NCBI RefSeq assembly: GCF_013402795.1
Contig: NZ_CP058595.1
Coordinates: forward strand, 1,709,501-1,773,500
DNA from: Costertonia aggregata
GTDB taxonomy: Bacteria; Bacteroidota; Bacteroidia; Flavobacteriales; Flavobacteriaceae
Direction: 5' to 3'
DNA: 64,000 nucleotides
Below are positions 10,747 to 25,200 of the stretch, piece by piece. The position numbers and the translations under genes were made by a program. The notes below the pieces were generated by a model. That model saw nothing but the letters and a program-made list of their open reading frames with translations. It did not search any database and was not told the DNA's origin. Each line of letters begins with the position of its first letter. The stretch's first letter is position 1.

Positions 10747-12849
10747 ATGCTTACCAAAAGATTAATATACTTATCGTTATTTTTTCTTGCGCTAACCCAT
10801 ATCAATGCCCAAGAAGAAGACCCTTTCGTAACTTATGACGTTCCTTCACAGAACTTATTGAAGTACAATCGGTTTCTTATCAACCCGACCTTTTCCACGG
10901 TCAGAGAAGACAAGTCCTATGTTAATCTTTTGCATCGAAACCAATCCGCTTCGTTTGATAACAACAATCAAGCTTATTTTTTAAGTTACAGCGGTAGAAT
11001 AAACGATAGAACCGGTCTGGGATTAAGCCTTTATACACAGAGGGAAGGCACCATAAGCAATTTTGGTGTTCTGGCCAACTATGCTTACGGCATTAAGCTA
11101 AGTGATAAAAGTAATTTTACTTTTGGCGCTAACGTATCCTACTACAACAGTGGTTTTGATGAAAATAGAGCCACTCCGGTTGACCAAGACCCCACTTTAC
11201 TGGGGCTACAAGATAGTAATCTGTTATCGTTTCAGCCTGGTTTTAACCTTTCTTATAATAAATTTGATTTTGGTGTATTTGCTGAAAACCTGTTTGATTA
11301 TAATTTGAAGACGAATGAGTCTATCACAGAATTCAAGGACAAGACTTTTTCAACGCATCTACAGTATACCCACGATTTTAAAAATGCCCAAGGTGTTTTG
11401 GAGGGTGGTAGGCTAATGCCGTTGGCAAGAGCCCGCAAGGTTGGCGAGGAAGATTTGGTACTGGGAGGAAACCTGATTTTGGACCTGCCGAAAATTGGTT
11501 GGCTACAAGGGGGTTATGATAGCTTCTATGGAGCATCGGCCGGTGTAGGATTTAACCTCAACCGTAGGCTTTCTTTGGGATATACAATGGAAAAGGGGCT
11601 TTCCAACAACTTTGATAATTTTGGGGTCACCCATGAGATTTCGTTCGCATATTCGTTTACGCCCAACTTGACAGAAGACAGGGTAATGTTGGAAGAGGAT
11701 TTTGAAGATGACCTGGTTGCTAATGATGTGGAGCCTCAAACCGAAGACTTGACCACTAAAGACGAAGAAATCGAAGAACTAAAAAGGCGTCTCGCCGAAA
11801 ACGACGCCATTCTTGCAGAGCTTATGTACCGTCAAGATTCTATTGAGTCTGGCAGGGAAAGTGACTTGGAACGAAGGTTTGAAATGGTTATGCGAATGGT
11901 ACGTAACGAAACCAATGGCAATAGACCCGATTTAGAGGAAAAAGCCAAAAAAGTATATTTCTTGAATAATGATAAGAGTGCTGAAAGCACCGCCGTGGCC
12001 TCTATCGATACCAGTGAAAAAATCGATAAAAAACCAATTGGTACAAATAGTGGAAATGTAGCAGAAGATGTTATAGCCGTTACCAAAAATACCAAAACCA
12101 AAAATATAACGACCCCAATAAGAACAGCAAAAAAGGACGCTGTAGCCGTTTCTTCCAACTCTTCAAAAAAAGTAGGTGTCAAAAGCAGAAAGTTTAAAAA
12201 TTTAGAAGGTGTTGATGATGGCTACTATATAGTGGCCAATGTGTACGAAGGAGGGTATTACCTAAATAAATTTGTGAACGATTTAAATGAGCAAGGGGTT
12301 CCAGCGGATTATTTTGAAAACAGGAACAACGGCTTAAAATATGTGTATCTGGAGCGTCATGATACCTGGGAAGAAGCTGTTGAGGCCTACAAGAGCGATG
12401 TCGGCGGAAACTACCGTGGCGATATGTGGATTATGAACGTGGATAACAAGTACACCAATGAGGCCTATGCGAGCAACGTGGATAAAATCAAGGAAAAATC
12501 GTCTAAGTACGGGACAGATGTTTTACAGAAAAATGTAGTCGTGAAAGACAAAATGGCCTCTGCCGATATAACACCAAAAAATCTTAAGCTCAACGGTGTA
12601 GGTTCCGGATATTACATCATAGCCAACGTTTTCGCCAGTGCAAAAAATGCCAACAGGTTTGTAAAGTTGTTGAACTCTCAAGGGCTCAGTGCCGGGTATT
12701 TTATCAATCCGGAAAACAATTATCGCTATGTTTACTTAAAAAAACATGAATCTTGGAACAATGCGCTTATCTCTTATTATTCCAAACTAAACAGTGCCTA
12801 TGATGAAAAAATGTGGATTATGCGGGTAACTCCGAATTTAGTTACATAA
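10747..12849 (+). CDS. PorP/SprF-like outer-membrane protein with coiled coil and two SPOR-like repeats
   Basis: 700 aa. Signal peptide 1-21, then a PorP/SprF-type beta-barrel (about 25-310), a Glu-rich coiled coil (about 330-380), a low-complexity linker, and two homologous modules at about 487-565 and 616-697. Each module has a GYYI(V/I)ANV strand, an (N)xFVxxLN helix and ends in W-I-M-x-V, resembling SPOR-type domains. Family members with only the barrel help secrete or anchor the neighbouring type B protein. The extended periplasmic tail suggests an additional peptidoglycan- or partner-binding role (inference). Ends at a strong terminator. Confidence 0.82.
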   Translation: MLTKRLIYLSLFFLALTHINAQEEDPFVTYDVPSQNLLKYNRFLINPTFSTVREDKSYVNLLHRNQSASFDNNNQAYFLSYSGRINDRTGLGLSLYTQREGTISNFGVLANYAYGIKLSDKSNFTFGANVSYYNSGFDENRATPVDQDPTLLGLQDSNLLSFQPGFNLSYNKFDFGVFAENLFDYNLKTNESITEFKDKTFSTHLQYTHDFKNAQGVLEGGRLMPLARARKVGEEDLVLGGNLILDLPKIGWLQGGYDSFYGASAGVGFNLNRRLSLGYTMEKGLSNNFDNFGVTHEISFAYSFTPNLTEDRVMLEEDFEDDLVANDVEPQTEDLTTKDEEIEELKRRLAENDAILAELMYRQDSIESGRESDLERRFEMVMRMVRNETNGNRPDLEEKAKKVYFLNNDKSAESTAVASIDTSEKIDKKPIGTNSGNVAEDVIAVTKNTKTKNITTPIRTAKKDAVAVSSNSSKKVGVKSRKFKNLEGVDDGYYIVANVYEGGYYLNKFVNDLNEQGVPADYFENRNNGLKYVYLERHDTWEEAVEAYKSDVGGNYRGDMWIMNVDNKYTNEAYASNVDKIKEKSSKYGTDVLQKNVVVKDKMASADITPKNLKLNGVGSGYYIIANVFASAKNANRFVKLLNSQGLSAGYFINPENNYRYVYLKKHESWNNALISYYSKLNSAYDEKMWIMRVTPNLVT

Positions 12850-12873
12850 CCCATATTCAGTATAAAAAATCAG

Positions 12874-12908
12874 ACCCCGACGAATTAATCCGTCGGGGTT
12901 TTCTTTTA
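12874..12908 (+). terminator. Strong rho-independent terminator
   Basis: Perfect 9-bp stem ACCCCGACG / CGTCGGGGT with an 8-base loop, followed by TTTTCTTTT, 25 bp after the stop codon of the PorP/SprF-like gene. It separates the first two-gene operon from the SprB-like operon. Confidence 0.9.
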
Positions 12909-13259
12909 GTGTACGTTGTATGATTTCGGCTTATGAAATTTATGGCCACGCTCGAACGTAGTTCTTAAACACCATGATTTGACCGGTGAAAACCTTGGTG
13001 CAATAACCCTTTGAATATACAAGAACAAATCAAGGGCGAGCTTGTTATTAAAGAGGTGTTTTTTTCGAAAACAACGGTGGTTACGAGGAATCAAACCTTG
13101 TTTTACATGGTTTTCACAACATAAATTTACGGGGCTACAACATTAAATTCTATGGGTCATGATTTAGGTTAATATTTGTTATTGGTTATTCTCGAATTGT
13201 ACCGTTTTTGAATAGCGGTACGCAGAACAAACCAACCAAGAACAAAATCTACTGACCGG
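12909..13259 (+). promoter_or_regulatory. Leader/promoter region of the SprB-like gene
   Basis: About 350 bp without a credible gene (a 62-codon frame on the - strand lacks any recognisable features). The giant adhesin gene starts at 13260, so its promoter must lie here. A loose Bacteroidota-type signal may be the TTG near 13179 and TACCGTTTTTG at 13200, but the match to TAnnTTTG is imperfect and is only a suggestion. Confidence 0.35.
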
Positions 13260-16200
13260 ATGAAACCATTTTTTTCGAAAAAAACCCTATTTCTTCTTTT
13301 TGCGGCTTTTTGCGGCTTTGCCCTAACCCAAGCTCAAGATATTCCCTTTACCCCAAGGCTAAACGAAGGGGGCAATACCTACGTCAACATAAAGGGGGAC
13401 TACACCTTTTTGTCCAACACGGTCATGAACCGCAGAGACAATAACAATACTGCAAATGACCCGTACAACGGTAACCGAAGCAATAACAACCTTCATATAG
13501 AGTATATTGATATTGATGGGGACAATACCACATTCAGTTCTACAAGCTCAACGCTGTCCGTGCCTGCCTGTTCGCAAATTTATTGGGCGGGGTTATACTG
13601 GGCAGGGAATTATGATAGAGATGTGGTCAACAGTCGCTACCGAGGTTCTTTGCCCAATGATAACAATCATTACGACTTCAGGAATATAAAGTTCAAGGTG
13701 CCCGGTGGCAACTATATTGATATTTCGGCCGACACCTCAGCTGATCCGGTGGGCGATGAAGACGATGTAATTATAGATGGTTTTCCAAATAACGTTCCCA
13801 ACGACCCTTATGTTTGTTACAAAAACGTTACGAGCCAACTACAAGCGTTAGCCGATCCAAATGGGGAATATACGGTGGCCAATGTACGGGGTACCCGTGG
13901 TCGTACTTCCTATGGTTCGGCAGGTTGGACACTCGTCGTCATATACGAAAACCCAACATTGCCCGGTAAATACATCTCCGTTTTTGACGGTTATGAAGGC
14001 ATTACCACACGAAGCGGGGACAGAACGGCAGACGTACTGTTTAGTGGGTTTAACACTATTCCAACAGGCCCTGTTCAGGCAAGACTGGGGGTTAGTGCAC
14101 TTGAAGGAGAATCTAGGCTAGACGGTGATGTTTTTCAAATACAGTCCAATAGTAATTCCAACTTTACCGATATTACCAATGCAGCAAATCCAGATGATAA
14201 TTTCTTTAACTCTACGATTTCCAGAGACGGGGTAAATGTAACCACTAGAAATATAAACGGTAGAAATGCGATCGGATATGACTCCGATGTTTTTGATTTG
14301 ACCAACCCCGGAAACAGTATTATAGACAATGGCGATACAAGTGCAACATTGCGATTGGGAACAGACGGGGATTGGTTTGCCGCCTTTCTAGTGGCTTTTG
14401 GTATAGAAATCATTGAGCCAGATATTGTCCTCGAGAAAAAAGTTGAAGATATCGCAGGCAACGATATCACAGGGGCAGGGGTTAATCTTGGACAGACCTT
14501 GGATTATGTATTATCGTTCAAAAATATCGGTAATGATGATGGTACAAATTATACGATACGTGATATCTTACCCTTGAACGTTACTTTAGATGAACTCAAT
14601 ATTACATTACCGGCGGGTGTAACGTATGTTTATGATGAGCCTACACGTACAATTACTTTTACCGTACCGGATAATTTAATACAAGAAGGCGACCCGGTTT
14701 CCTCAATTCGGATGCGGGTAAGGGTTGCCGAGAATTGTTTTGATTTTGTAAACGCCTGTACCGATATTATTCAGAATTTGGCCTATTCTACTTATGAGGG
14801 GGTTATTAACGATAATCAAATAAGTGATGACCCTAGTGTTACCGATTTTGATGATTGCGGTTTTGTAACCCCTGGTGCCACAAACTTTTTATTGGATGAC
14901 CTTTCGGCTTGTAATTTTACCAGAACAGTGCTGCTTTGTGGTAATGATGTAACGTTGGATGCAGGAAACAACTTTGATTCCTATGTTTGGTATAGGGATG
15001 AAAACGGAAACAACCTCATTGATGGTTCCGACACTGTTCTTTTGAACGGGGGGCCTGGGGACGACACATTTGTTGTAGATGAAATCGGCACCTATATTGT
15101 AGACAAGATTGTTGCTGACCCTTGTAAGGGCTTTCAAGAAATTATTGTAGTAGAGCGCTTTGGGGCTACCCAGACCAACCCTATTTCTACTTTGATAAAC
15201 GACACGTCAAATACCGTTGAAGGTGAAATATTGATTTGCCCGAACGATGGCGAGGAACTGCCCGAGATATTCCTGTGCGGACTTAACGATTCCGAGCCTA
15301 TTCAAATAAATATTCCTGATGCCGATAGCATTGTTTGGCAGCAATTGGATGAGGGTAGCTGTACCGCTTCGGCGCCTGAATGTGCCAACAAAAATGCGAC
15401 CTGTACTTGGAACAATGTGGAAACGGGAAGCAATTTCTTGGCTTCCAATGCGGGTCAATACAGGTTGGTCATCAACTATGAAGATGGTTGTAGCAGTATT
15501 TTCTACTTCAACATTTTTAAAAACAACTTGGACCCCCAAGCGGACACAAGGGACATTATTTGTACCAGCAATGGTAACATTACCGTAACCAATATGCCTG
15601 CGGACTATGAGTTTCAGCTTATTGACAATGGCACTGGAAACCCTGTTGCCAATTATGATTACGCCACCAATGGAACCAATAGAAGTTTTGATATCGCAAA
15701 CAATGGTGACTACACCGTAGAAATGCGTCAGCAAGGCGTAACCGATGGTTGTGTTTTCCGTATCGAGGACATAGGTATCCGTAGAAGGAATTTTACAGTA
15801 GATATTACCACAAAAGATACCGATTGTAACGGACTTGGAGAGATATCAATCTCAGCATTGGACGTAGAACCACAATATTACTATGAAATTTCAGGGGTGT
15901 CCTCGGACACTTTTGGGCCTACCGATGATACGAATTATAGGTTTACCGGACTTAGTGACGGCACATATACCGTTACCGTTACTACCGATGACGGCTGTAC
16001 ATATACCGAGGATGTCACCATTAACGATGTCACCGATTTGGCGGTATCGGCCATTACCACTAAAAACATTGATTGCACCGATGGCCAGATTACGGTCACT
16101 GGGTCTGGGGGTAATCCTACTCCGGATTATAGTTATGCCATTTGGAGCTACAATGGCGTTGATCTGTATTCCGGTGCGGATGTTGCGGCACAAATCGCCA

Positions 16201-19200
16201 ACATCCCCGGTTCTGCCTACCAAGTTGGTACGGACAACGTGTTCACGTTTACCAACGGGGAAGAAGGCGATTACGAATTCATCATTATAGATGGTAACAA
16301 TTGTCCGGCCTTTTCCAATTCAACCACTATTGAAGTATCCGCTTCGATAGAATACACTATGTCCTTTACAGATGAAACCTGTTTTGGGCTTGAAGATGGG
16401 ACAATATCCTTTAACGTTACCAACACCAATGGATATTCTTTGGAGTATACCCTTCTTGATGATTTGGGTGCCGAGATCACTACCAATAGCTCTGGTAATT
16501 TTACAGGATTGGCACAAGCCGACTATCGCGTAAGAATACGACAGCAAAGTGGGGGTGTTGAATGCTTTTTCTTTGAAGATTTTACCATTGGCGGACCTGT
16601 TGACGGGGTAAGTGCAGATGCTGTTTTAATACAGGATTATACCTGTACCGGCAACGGAATCATAGAAGCACAAAATGTCACAGGAGGAACGGCTCCTTAT
16701 TCATACAGTATTGACGGTATTACGTTTATACCGGACACAACGCCCAACGCCAACAGGTTTGAAAACCTAACGAACGGCACATATGAAATTACGGTTAGGG
16801 ATGCAACGGGATGCCCTGTTGCAACCAATCGGATAACCTTGGATCCTTTGAACCCACCAACGGATTTGAGCTTTTCTGCAACCCCTCCCAACTGTCCTAC
16901 ACAAACTTCTGACGTTACCGTAACCGTTACTGATGGGAACGCTCCTTTTGTTTTTGAAATTACGGCTCCTTCCCTAATAGCGGCCACTAGCATAACAGGA
17001 AATACGGCGGCTTTTGACGGCCTTGCGCCAAACACTTACTCCTTTAGGGTAACAGATGATAAGGGTTGTGTCTATAACGAGACATTCACTATAAATCCAG
17101 TAACACCCATAGATGTAACAGGACAATTGGTCAATAATATTACCTGTTTTTCCGATACCGACGGGGCGGCAAGATTTACCGTTTCCGGGTTTGGAACAAA
17201 CTACGATTATAGTGTTACAGGACCTTCAAGTTTTAGTGGAACGAACGAGACCAACACAACTATTGACTTAACAGGCTTGGATGACGGAACGTACACGATC
17301 ACCGTAACGGACAACACAACTAATTGTACCGATACGGCTAGTGTAACCGTACAAGCCCCTGCTGCAGCGTTGACATTAAGTGCAAGTGAAACCCAACCTA
17401 CCTGTACATCTACGGCTAGCGTTGCCTTAACGGCTGCCAATGGATGGGGCGGGTATACCTATACCTTGCTGAACCCCGACACAAGCACTTTTGGAACCAA
17501 CACCTCGGGGAACTTTTCAGGTTTTACACAAACAGGCACATTTACCGCAAGAGTTACCGATGCCAATGGATGTGTATTTGATACAACATTCAATATAGAT
17601 GCCGCAGTGGCACCTGTTTTGGAAATAGTCCCCAATGCAAGCTGTTATATTGCAGCAAACGGCCTGACCCTCACTGCCAATGTGACCTCGGGCGGAGACG
17701 GAAACTTTGAATACAGCCTTAACGGTGGTGTTTTTGGCACGACCAACACGTTTGCGGGTCTAGCCCCGGGAACACATAGAATAGACGTAAGAGACGGTAA
17801 AAATTGTACGGCTTTTGAAACCATAACCATAAATCCTGAATTGACCGTTACGGCATCAGCAGACAACATTACCGCTTGTGGAACAGCGACCAATGTAACG
17901 GTAACCGCAGCGGGCGGAGATGGAAACTTTGTGTACTCCATCGTTGCCGACGGGTCTGCTCCGGGCACTTTCAGTACAACCAACCCTGTTTCAATTACAG
18001 GCACGGGGGATTATGACGTGTATGTAAGGGACAATGCAGGGGCAACAGGGTACTGTGAAGCCGTATTCGATTTGAATGTTGCTCAAGATGCGCCTTTGGC
18101 CCTGAACATAACCAATACGGACATAACCTGCAGTGGTTCGTCAACCTCGACCATGACCATAGTGGCCTCTGGCGGGGAGGCCCCATACAGATACAGTATC
18201 GATAATGGGACTACTTTTGAAACGTCTGGCGTTTTTGTTAATCAGACCGCAGGAACCTATAATATTGAAGTAAGGGATACCAACAATTGTCGTATAACCC
18301 AAACCTATACCATTACTGAGCCATTTACGCTTTCTGCATCTGCCGCTGTAACGGCATTGGTAGAATGTAACCCAACCGATGGTGCCGAGGTGCGTATTAC
18401 CAATGCACAGGGCGGAACAGCTCCGTACACTTATAGTTTTGATGGCGGAAGCACCTATGTTAGCAACCCTATTGGCTTTTTACAGCCGGGAAACCATACC
18501 GTTTACATTCAGGATGTTAGAAATTGTACCTTTCCAATGAACGTAACGGTCGACCCTCAACCTACTGCGCCGACCCTGTCTGCTTCTGTAGATTATGAGT
18601 GTGACGGCGAGGGAACAGTGACCATTACACCGAGCAGTACCGATTTTAATTATACCTATTCCATAGATGGGAGTCCGAACTCACCGAACACCTCCAACGT
18701 TTTCAACAATGTTGTCGTAGGGAATCATACGGTTTCTGTTGATTATATCAGCAATACCCCTCCAGCTAGAAGCACGTTGTTATTGGAAAACTTTGGTGTT
18801 GGGCCTAATACAAGTATAACCGAAATAGATCCCGCCTATTGTTATGAACCCCAAGACGGTACTGTTTCAGCATGTAATCTAGGGTCGCCTACACGGATAA
18901 ATGATGGAGAATATTCTGTTACTCAAGTAATAAACAATCCTTTTGGTTCTTGGAGAAACCCCAATGACCATACCGGAAATACCGGTGGTAGGTTTTTGGC
19001 CATTAATGTTGGTGGTGCTGCAGGTGTTGGTGGAATAGTCTATGCCAAAAGAGGTGTTGAAATAATTCCAAATAGAGATATTACAGTTTCTGTATGGGCC
19101 TTTAACCTATTGAGAGTGGGTACAGGAGGGGGTGATCCTACCATTGAAATACAACTGGTAGATAGTGGTGGTTCCGTTATTGCTAGTACAGCAACAGGAA

Positions 19201-22200
19201 ATATTCCAAAAAACAACAATGCGGATGATTGGCAAAACTATACGGTAACCCTAAACCCAGGTGCTAATACAAACCTTGATATAGTAATCAGAACTAATTC
19301 TGCGGTTACAGGCGGGAACGATATCGCTATTGATGACATTGAAGCCTTTCAAACCCCTGAACAATGTGAAGGGACCGTTACCATCGACGTAAACGTTGAG
19401 GACGGTCGTGCATTTGGTGCCGAAATCACTTCATTTACCAACGAAACCTGTAACACGGCAGACAATGGCACAATTACCTTTTCAGTTGAAAACTTTGGTG
19501 CCACAGGGTTTCAATATTCGGTAAACGGCGGAGCTTTTTCAACAGCTCAAACTTCACCTTCGACAGTAACCCTTACTGGGCTTATTGCAGATGATTATGA
19601 CATCGTGGTACGGGATGCTTCCGATACTACGTGTTCAATAACCATCCCCACTCAAACCATAGGCGAACCAGCCGCTTTGAGCGTGAGCAATGTACTGACT
19701 CAGCCAACCTGTATCGCAGACGGTTCGGTAACTGTTGCGGCCAGTGGTGGCACTGCTGGCTATAGCTATCAAATTGAACAACCCAACGGTACTGTTTTAG
19801 GCCCACAAAACGGAAACAACGCTTTTGTTGGTTTAGATCAAATCGGTTTACACACCATTACCGTAACCGATGCCAATGGGTGTACCGCAACGGATACTTT
19901 CACAACGATTGCCCCCACAAGCCCAGTGGCCAGTATAGATGCTGCTTCAAATCTATGCTATTCCGCTACGGTTGCAGGTTCTGCCAGTGTTATTATTGAT
20001 GCCTCTGCGGGAACCGCTCCATATATGTACCGTATGAACGGAGGTGCTGACCAGGCAACCCCTACGTTTAATAATGTAACCCCTGGCAGTTACACCTTTA
20101 CGGTAACCGACGCCAATGGTTGTACCGACGATGTGAGCGTGACCATTGCGCAAGAATTAACGGCATCCGCCGTGTTGAACGCAGACCTAATCTGTACCGT
20201 AGACGCCTCTGCTACCATAAGCGCCAATGGTGGTTCGGGTAGCTATTCGTACGAATGGTCAAATACACCATCACCATCCGGCACGTGGAATGCCACCAAC
20301 TTTGCGGGTAACGTATTTAGCACAAATGCCCATGGAACCTATTATTTTAGGGTTACAGACGCTACGACGCCTGCCGTTTGTCGTGTAATCATAGGCCCAA
20401 TAACCGTAACCGAAGCGGTTCAGCCGGTAATCAATACTGTTACGCCGACCAATGTTACGTGTAACGGTGAAGACACGGGGTCTTTAACCGTTGATATCGA
20501 CACTTCTGTTGGAAGGCCGCCCTATACCATAGAGGTTATTGAAACCTCAGGCCCAACAAACTATGGAACACAAACGACAGGTCTTCCTGCCGGAGACTAC
20601 GAAGTACGTATAACTGATGACAAAGGGTGTGTTTCCAATCCTTTCCCTGTTACCATAACCGAGCCAAACGCCGTTAATCCAAATATATCGAGCACCAATC
20701 TAACGTGTACGGCATCGGCGACGGTGTTAGGAACCATCACAGTTGATGCTTCGGGAGGAACCGGTGATTATTTTTACAGAATAAACAATAACGATTTTAG
20801 CGTAAATCAAACCTATGATACCAACGGCAATCCAAACAGCCACACCTTTACCGGGTTAAACTTTGGTGATTATACCGTTAGTGTTACTGATGATAATAAT
20901 TGTGAAACCATAAGCACGGTAACCATCACGACTGGTCCAGACGTTTTGGTGACCACTCAGGGAGCTTCGGGCTGTACCGTAGGTAGTGGTGAGATGCTGG
21001 TAGAGGCTCAAGCGTCCAATGGTACTTTAGGTGTAGGAACGTTCTATTTTGCCATCTATCCTGCTCCGACTTTCAACGCAGCTGATCCGGCATGGTTTCC
21101 GGAGGACACCCCCTCATCGAACTCACATTTGTTTACGGGTCTCACACCTGGTGTAACCTATACGTTTGTAGTACACGATACCGATACCAATTGTGAATAT
21201 ATACAAGAAGCTACGGTTCCTGTTTCCACAACCTCTACATTGTCATCTGTAATTGATGCTACTTCGAATATTACATGTTTCGGCAGTACTGACGGCACAG
21301 TGGAGTTCACGATTTCAGGGTATGGCGGAAATAATGTGGGTTATGAGATTTTTACAAGCGATACTAATGTGTCTACCGGTATAACCGGAAGTATTTCCGG
21401 AGCGGTCGGAGGTCCTGAAACTGACACGGCGAACAGTATTGCGCCAGGTGATTTCTATATTTTGTTTACCGAAATCGACGGTCCCAATGCGGGTTGCGTA
21501 ATCGCTTCCGATGAATTTACAATACAACAAGCACCAACATTGTTGAGTGTTACCGCCACATCTCCCACAAACGACAATTGTAACGTAAACACAGGTATCG
21601 TTTCGGCAACGGCACAGTTTGGTGTAGCTCCGTATGAATTCCAGTATCTGTTGGCTAGCGCTACGGCTCCAACAGCAACATCTCCGGGTTGGACGAGCAG
21701 TACCACCGCAAGTGTGGAATCTGGCAACTATCGTGTTTATGTAAAGGATGCCAATAATTGTATACAATTTGATGATGTAACCGTAAACTTGGATTCAAGT
21801 CCGGCTATCTCGGTTGCCGTTATAGACGAATGTGTTACCGAGGGAGCGTTTGAGGTATTGGTAACGTTGGATACGGCCGGTAGCACTCCCTATTTATTGA
21901 GTGTAAATGGCGGTGCTTTCCAAAATATTACATTCACGGCCGGTGAGTATACTGTAACAGGATTAAGCTCAGGATTAGGACAAACCATAGAGATTCGTGA
22001 TTTGAATGGTTGTGGCGAGTCTGAAAACATCGATATTCATCCACCGTTGCGGTTCAATGCCGTTTTGACCACATTAGCGGATTGTGAGACTACTCCAGGT
22101 GATGATAATGCACAGATTACCCTTGATGCCTTTACTGGTTCGGGTAGTTATGAGTATCAGGTATTTAATGGGGCCACATCGGTTCAAACAAGAACAGCAC

Positions 22201-25200
22201 TTACGCTTACGGCTGGTGAGTTCGTATACAGTGCTCCCGTTAGCGCAACAGACGAAACCTACACGATAACTGTGTTTGACCTCAACAGAACCGATGCTTT
22301 AACGTCTAATTGCTCTTTTGCTGTTGACGTTTTTGTTCCAACGGCCGTTCAGCCTGTAATCAATACTATTTCTACTACCGAAGTGAGCTGTTTTGGCGCA
22401 AACGATGGGTCAATATCAATTTCAGTCGTAGATAACGGTGTAGGGCCTTATACCTTCCAAATTATTTCAGGAGGCGGTAGTTCTGTTGGCTCTCCAATAA
22501 CACCTACTTCATTTACGGCTACATCGGCAACTTTTACGGGCTTGGCGGGCGCAGTGAGTCCAGGTGAAACATATACCATACGAACAACGGGCGCAAACCT
22601 ATGTTTTGTCGATACGAATCAATCGGTTGTTCAAAACCCAGATATTACGGGCATAAATGCGATAGTCGACCCCTTTGGATGTACCTTAGGCAATACCCCG
22701 GATAATGCAACGATTACGGTATCTGGAATGGCAGGAGGTTCGGGTACCTTTGTACGCTATCGCTTCTTTAGAACCGATGATCCATTGACCGTAGCGGTAG
22801 AACCGGATGTTGAAGTGCAAAACAATGCCAATAATATTTATACTGAAACCGATTTTGCAGGAGGTTTTTATGGCATAGAGGTTTTTGATGATAAAGGTTG
22901 TGCGGGGAGCACTACCGCAAGGGTTCTTCCTTTTGATGTGCTACAATCCGCCTCAATTGCTATTGACGACCCTATTTCGTGTACCAATGCAGGGGAAGAT
23001 ATCAGTATAAATGCCATAAGTTCAATAACCGATTTTGGAACCAACCCGGCTAACTATGAATTTAGGCAGTTGCCTAGCGGTACTTTCTCCGGAACCAACA
23101 CATTTAACGATTTGGCGGTCGGCACGCACAATTTTGAAGTACGTAATGTTGCGACAGGATGTATCATTCCTGTTTCACATACCGTAGTCGAGCCCAATAC
23201 GTTCACCATTGATGTTGTTAAACTAAGTGATGTACAGTGTTTTGGCTCCGAGACTGGAGAAATAACTTTGGAGTTGCTTGATACCACATATACTGGCGGC
23301 TTTAACTGGACCATTTACAACACTAATGGAACAGCAGATAGAGCGGATGATACGGTTTATCCTGGTGCCGACGGCACAGGCAGTATAGGAACCACAGGTC
23401 CTACGGGAACTTTAAATTTAACAGCCGGAAGTTATATTGTTGAAATTTCTCAGGCGGCTTTCCCAGAATGTACCAATATTGAGGCGTTCAGTATCAATGG
23501 TCCTACAACGGGAATCACGGGAGATACCGAAGTTACCGACATTACATGTGCTCCAGGAAATAATGATGGTGTCATTCAGGTAACCAATGTAACTGGCGGA
23601 TGGGGTGATTATCAATATTATGTAAGCACAACCCCAAATACGGATGAGTTTAATGTTGCCAACTATGTTACCAATCCTAGGTTTTCAAACCTAGGGGCGG
23701 GTACTTATGAAGTGTGGGTAATCGATGTAAACGGATGCCCGGAAAGATTGGCTGATGTGGTGCTTGACAACCCAACGCCCATTGTGGCCCAATTACAAAT
23801 AAACCAAGAAAACTGTACCAATCTACAGGGCGAGATTGAAGTAGTTGGTATACCAGCAACCGACCCCGTAAGTGGCGGTCAGGGAAGCAACTATACCTAT
23901 CAGTTGGTAAAAGATGGTGCTGATTTTGGAGCGCCACAAAATACAACGGTATTCTCAGGCCTTGGCGCGGGGATATATGAGGTTCGCATCAGCGACCAGT
24001 GGTCTTGCGTTACTACGCCATTGATAGGGCCTGTTGAATTGTATGAAGAAATGAACCTTACCGCTACAATCGTTAAGCCGATTGACTGTACTCCAGACCC
24101 GGGCGGACAAATCACCATAACCGTTTCGGGCGGATCCAGTAATTTGGAATTTATGGTTACGCAACCAGATGCGACTACAATCACACAATCAAGTGGCATA
24201 TTTACGGGACTTACACAAATAGGCACCTATTCTTTCCGCGTACGGGACTTGGATACGAACAACCCAGTGTGCGAAAAAACGGTTACCGAAAGATTGGATG
24301 ATAAGGTAGACCCTGCACTTTTGGCGTCGACCATTGATAATGTAAGTTGTTTTGGTGGCAATGACGGTAGTATTCTGGCCAACCTTGACCCGGCAACCAA
24401 TACAAATCCGACGTATACCTATGAACTCTATCGCACATCTGACTTGGTAACTCCCATAGCGACACAGACCGATCCGTTGTTTGAAAACCTAAATGCAGAT
24501 GATTACAGGATTATCGTTATTTCAAGTAGAGGTTGTGAAGGGTTTAGGGATGAAACCATAACAGCACCAACAGAACTATTGATAAATGCAACAGCATCAC
24601 CTTTTACCTGTGCAGCCAACAATACGGTGAACACATCAACGGTTACTGTGGCTATTTTGGATGGTGTCACAACTCCAGGAACACCTTCCGGAACATCACC
24701 TTACCTGTATAGTATTGACAATGTAAACTTCCAAACCACAAATACGTTTGAAATCATTGATAACGGAATGGATCAAACCATAACCGTTTATGTAACTGAT
24801 GGTGAGGGTTGTCCGGCAACGGATACAGTGACCATCACTGCTTTAAATACATTTACAGCTTCCGTAGCGCAAAATCCCGGAGGTGCAATTTCTTGTGCCA
24901 ATCCTGAGGAAGTTACGATTACCGTTACAGAGGGTGGTGCGCCAGGAGATATATATTCCTTTGAATTATTACCTGTTCCGAACACAGATGGTGCTCAAGG
25001 AGCTACGACAAACACCTCGTCTATTTTTAGTCTATCGGAAGTGGGAACCTACACATTTCGGGTGACCAATACGACTACGGGTTGTTATGTAGACACAGCG
25101 CCTTATGAAGTTGCACCGTATGACTTGATTGATGTGGTTGCTACCGCTACCGCGCCGGTATCCTGTTTTGGTACTGCAACAGGGGCTATGGAAATCAATA

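Noticed and set aside
12906-13094. 62-codon frame on the - strand between terminator and the giant adhesin
   Set aside because: No recognisable protein features; overlaps the expected promoter region.
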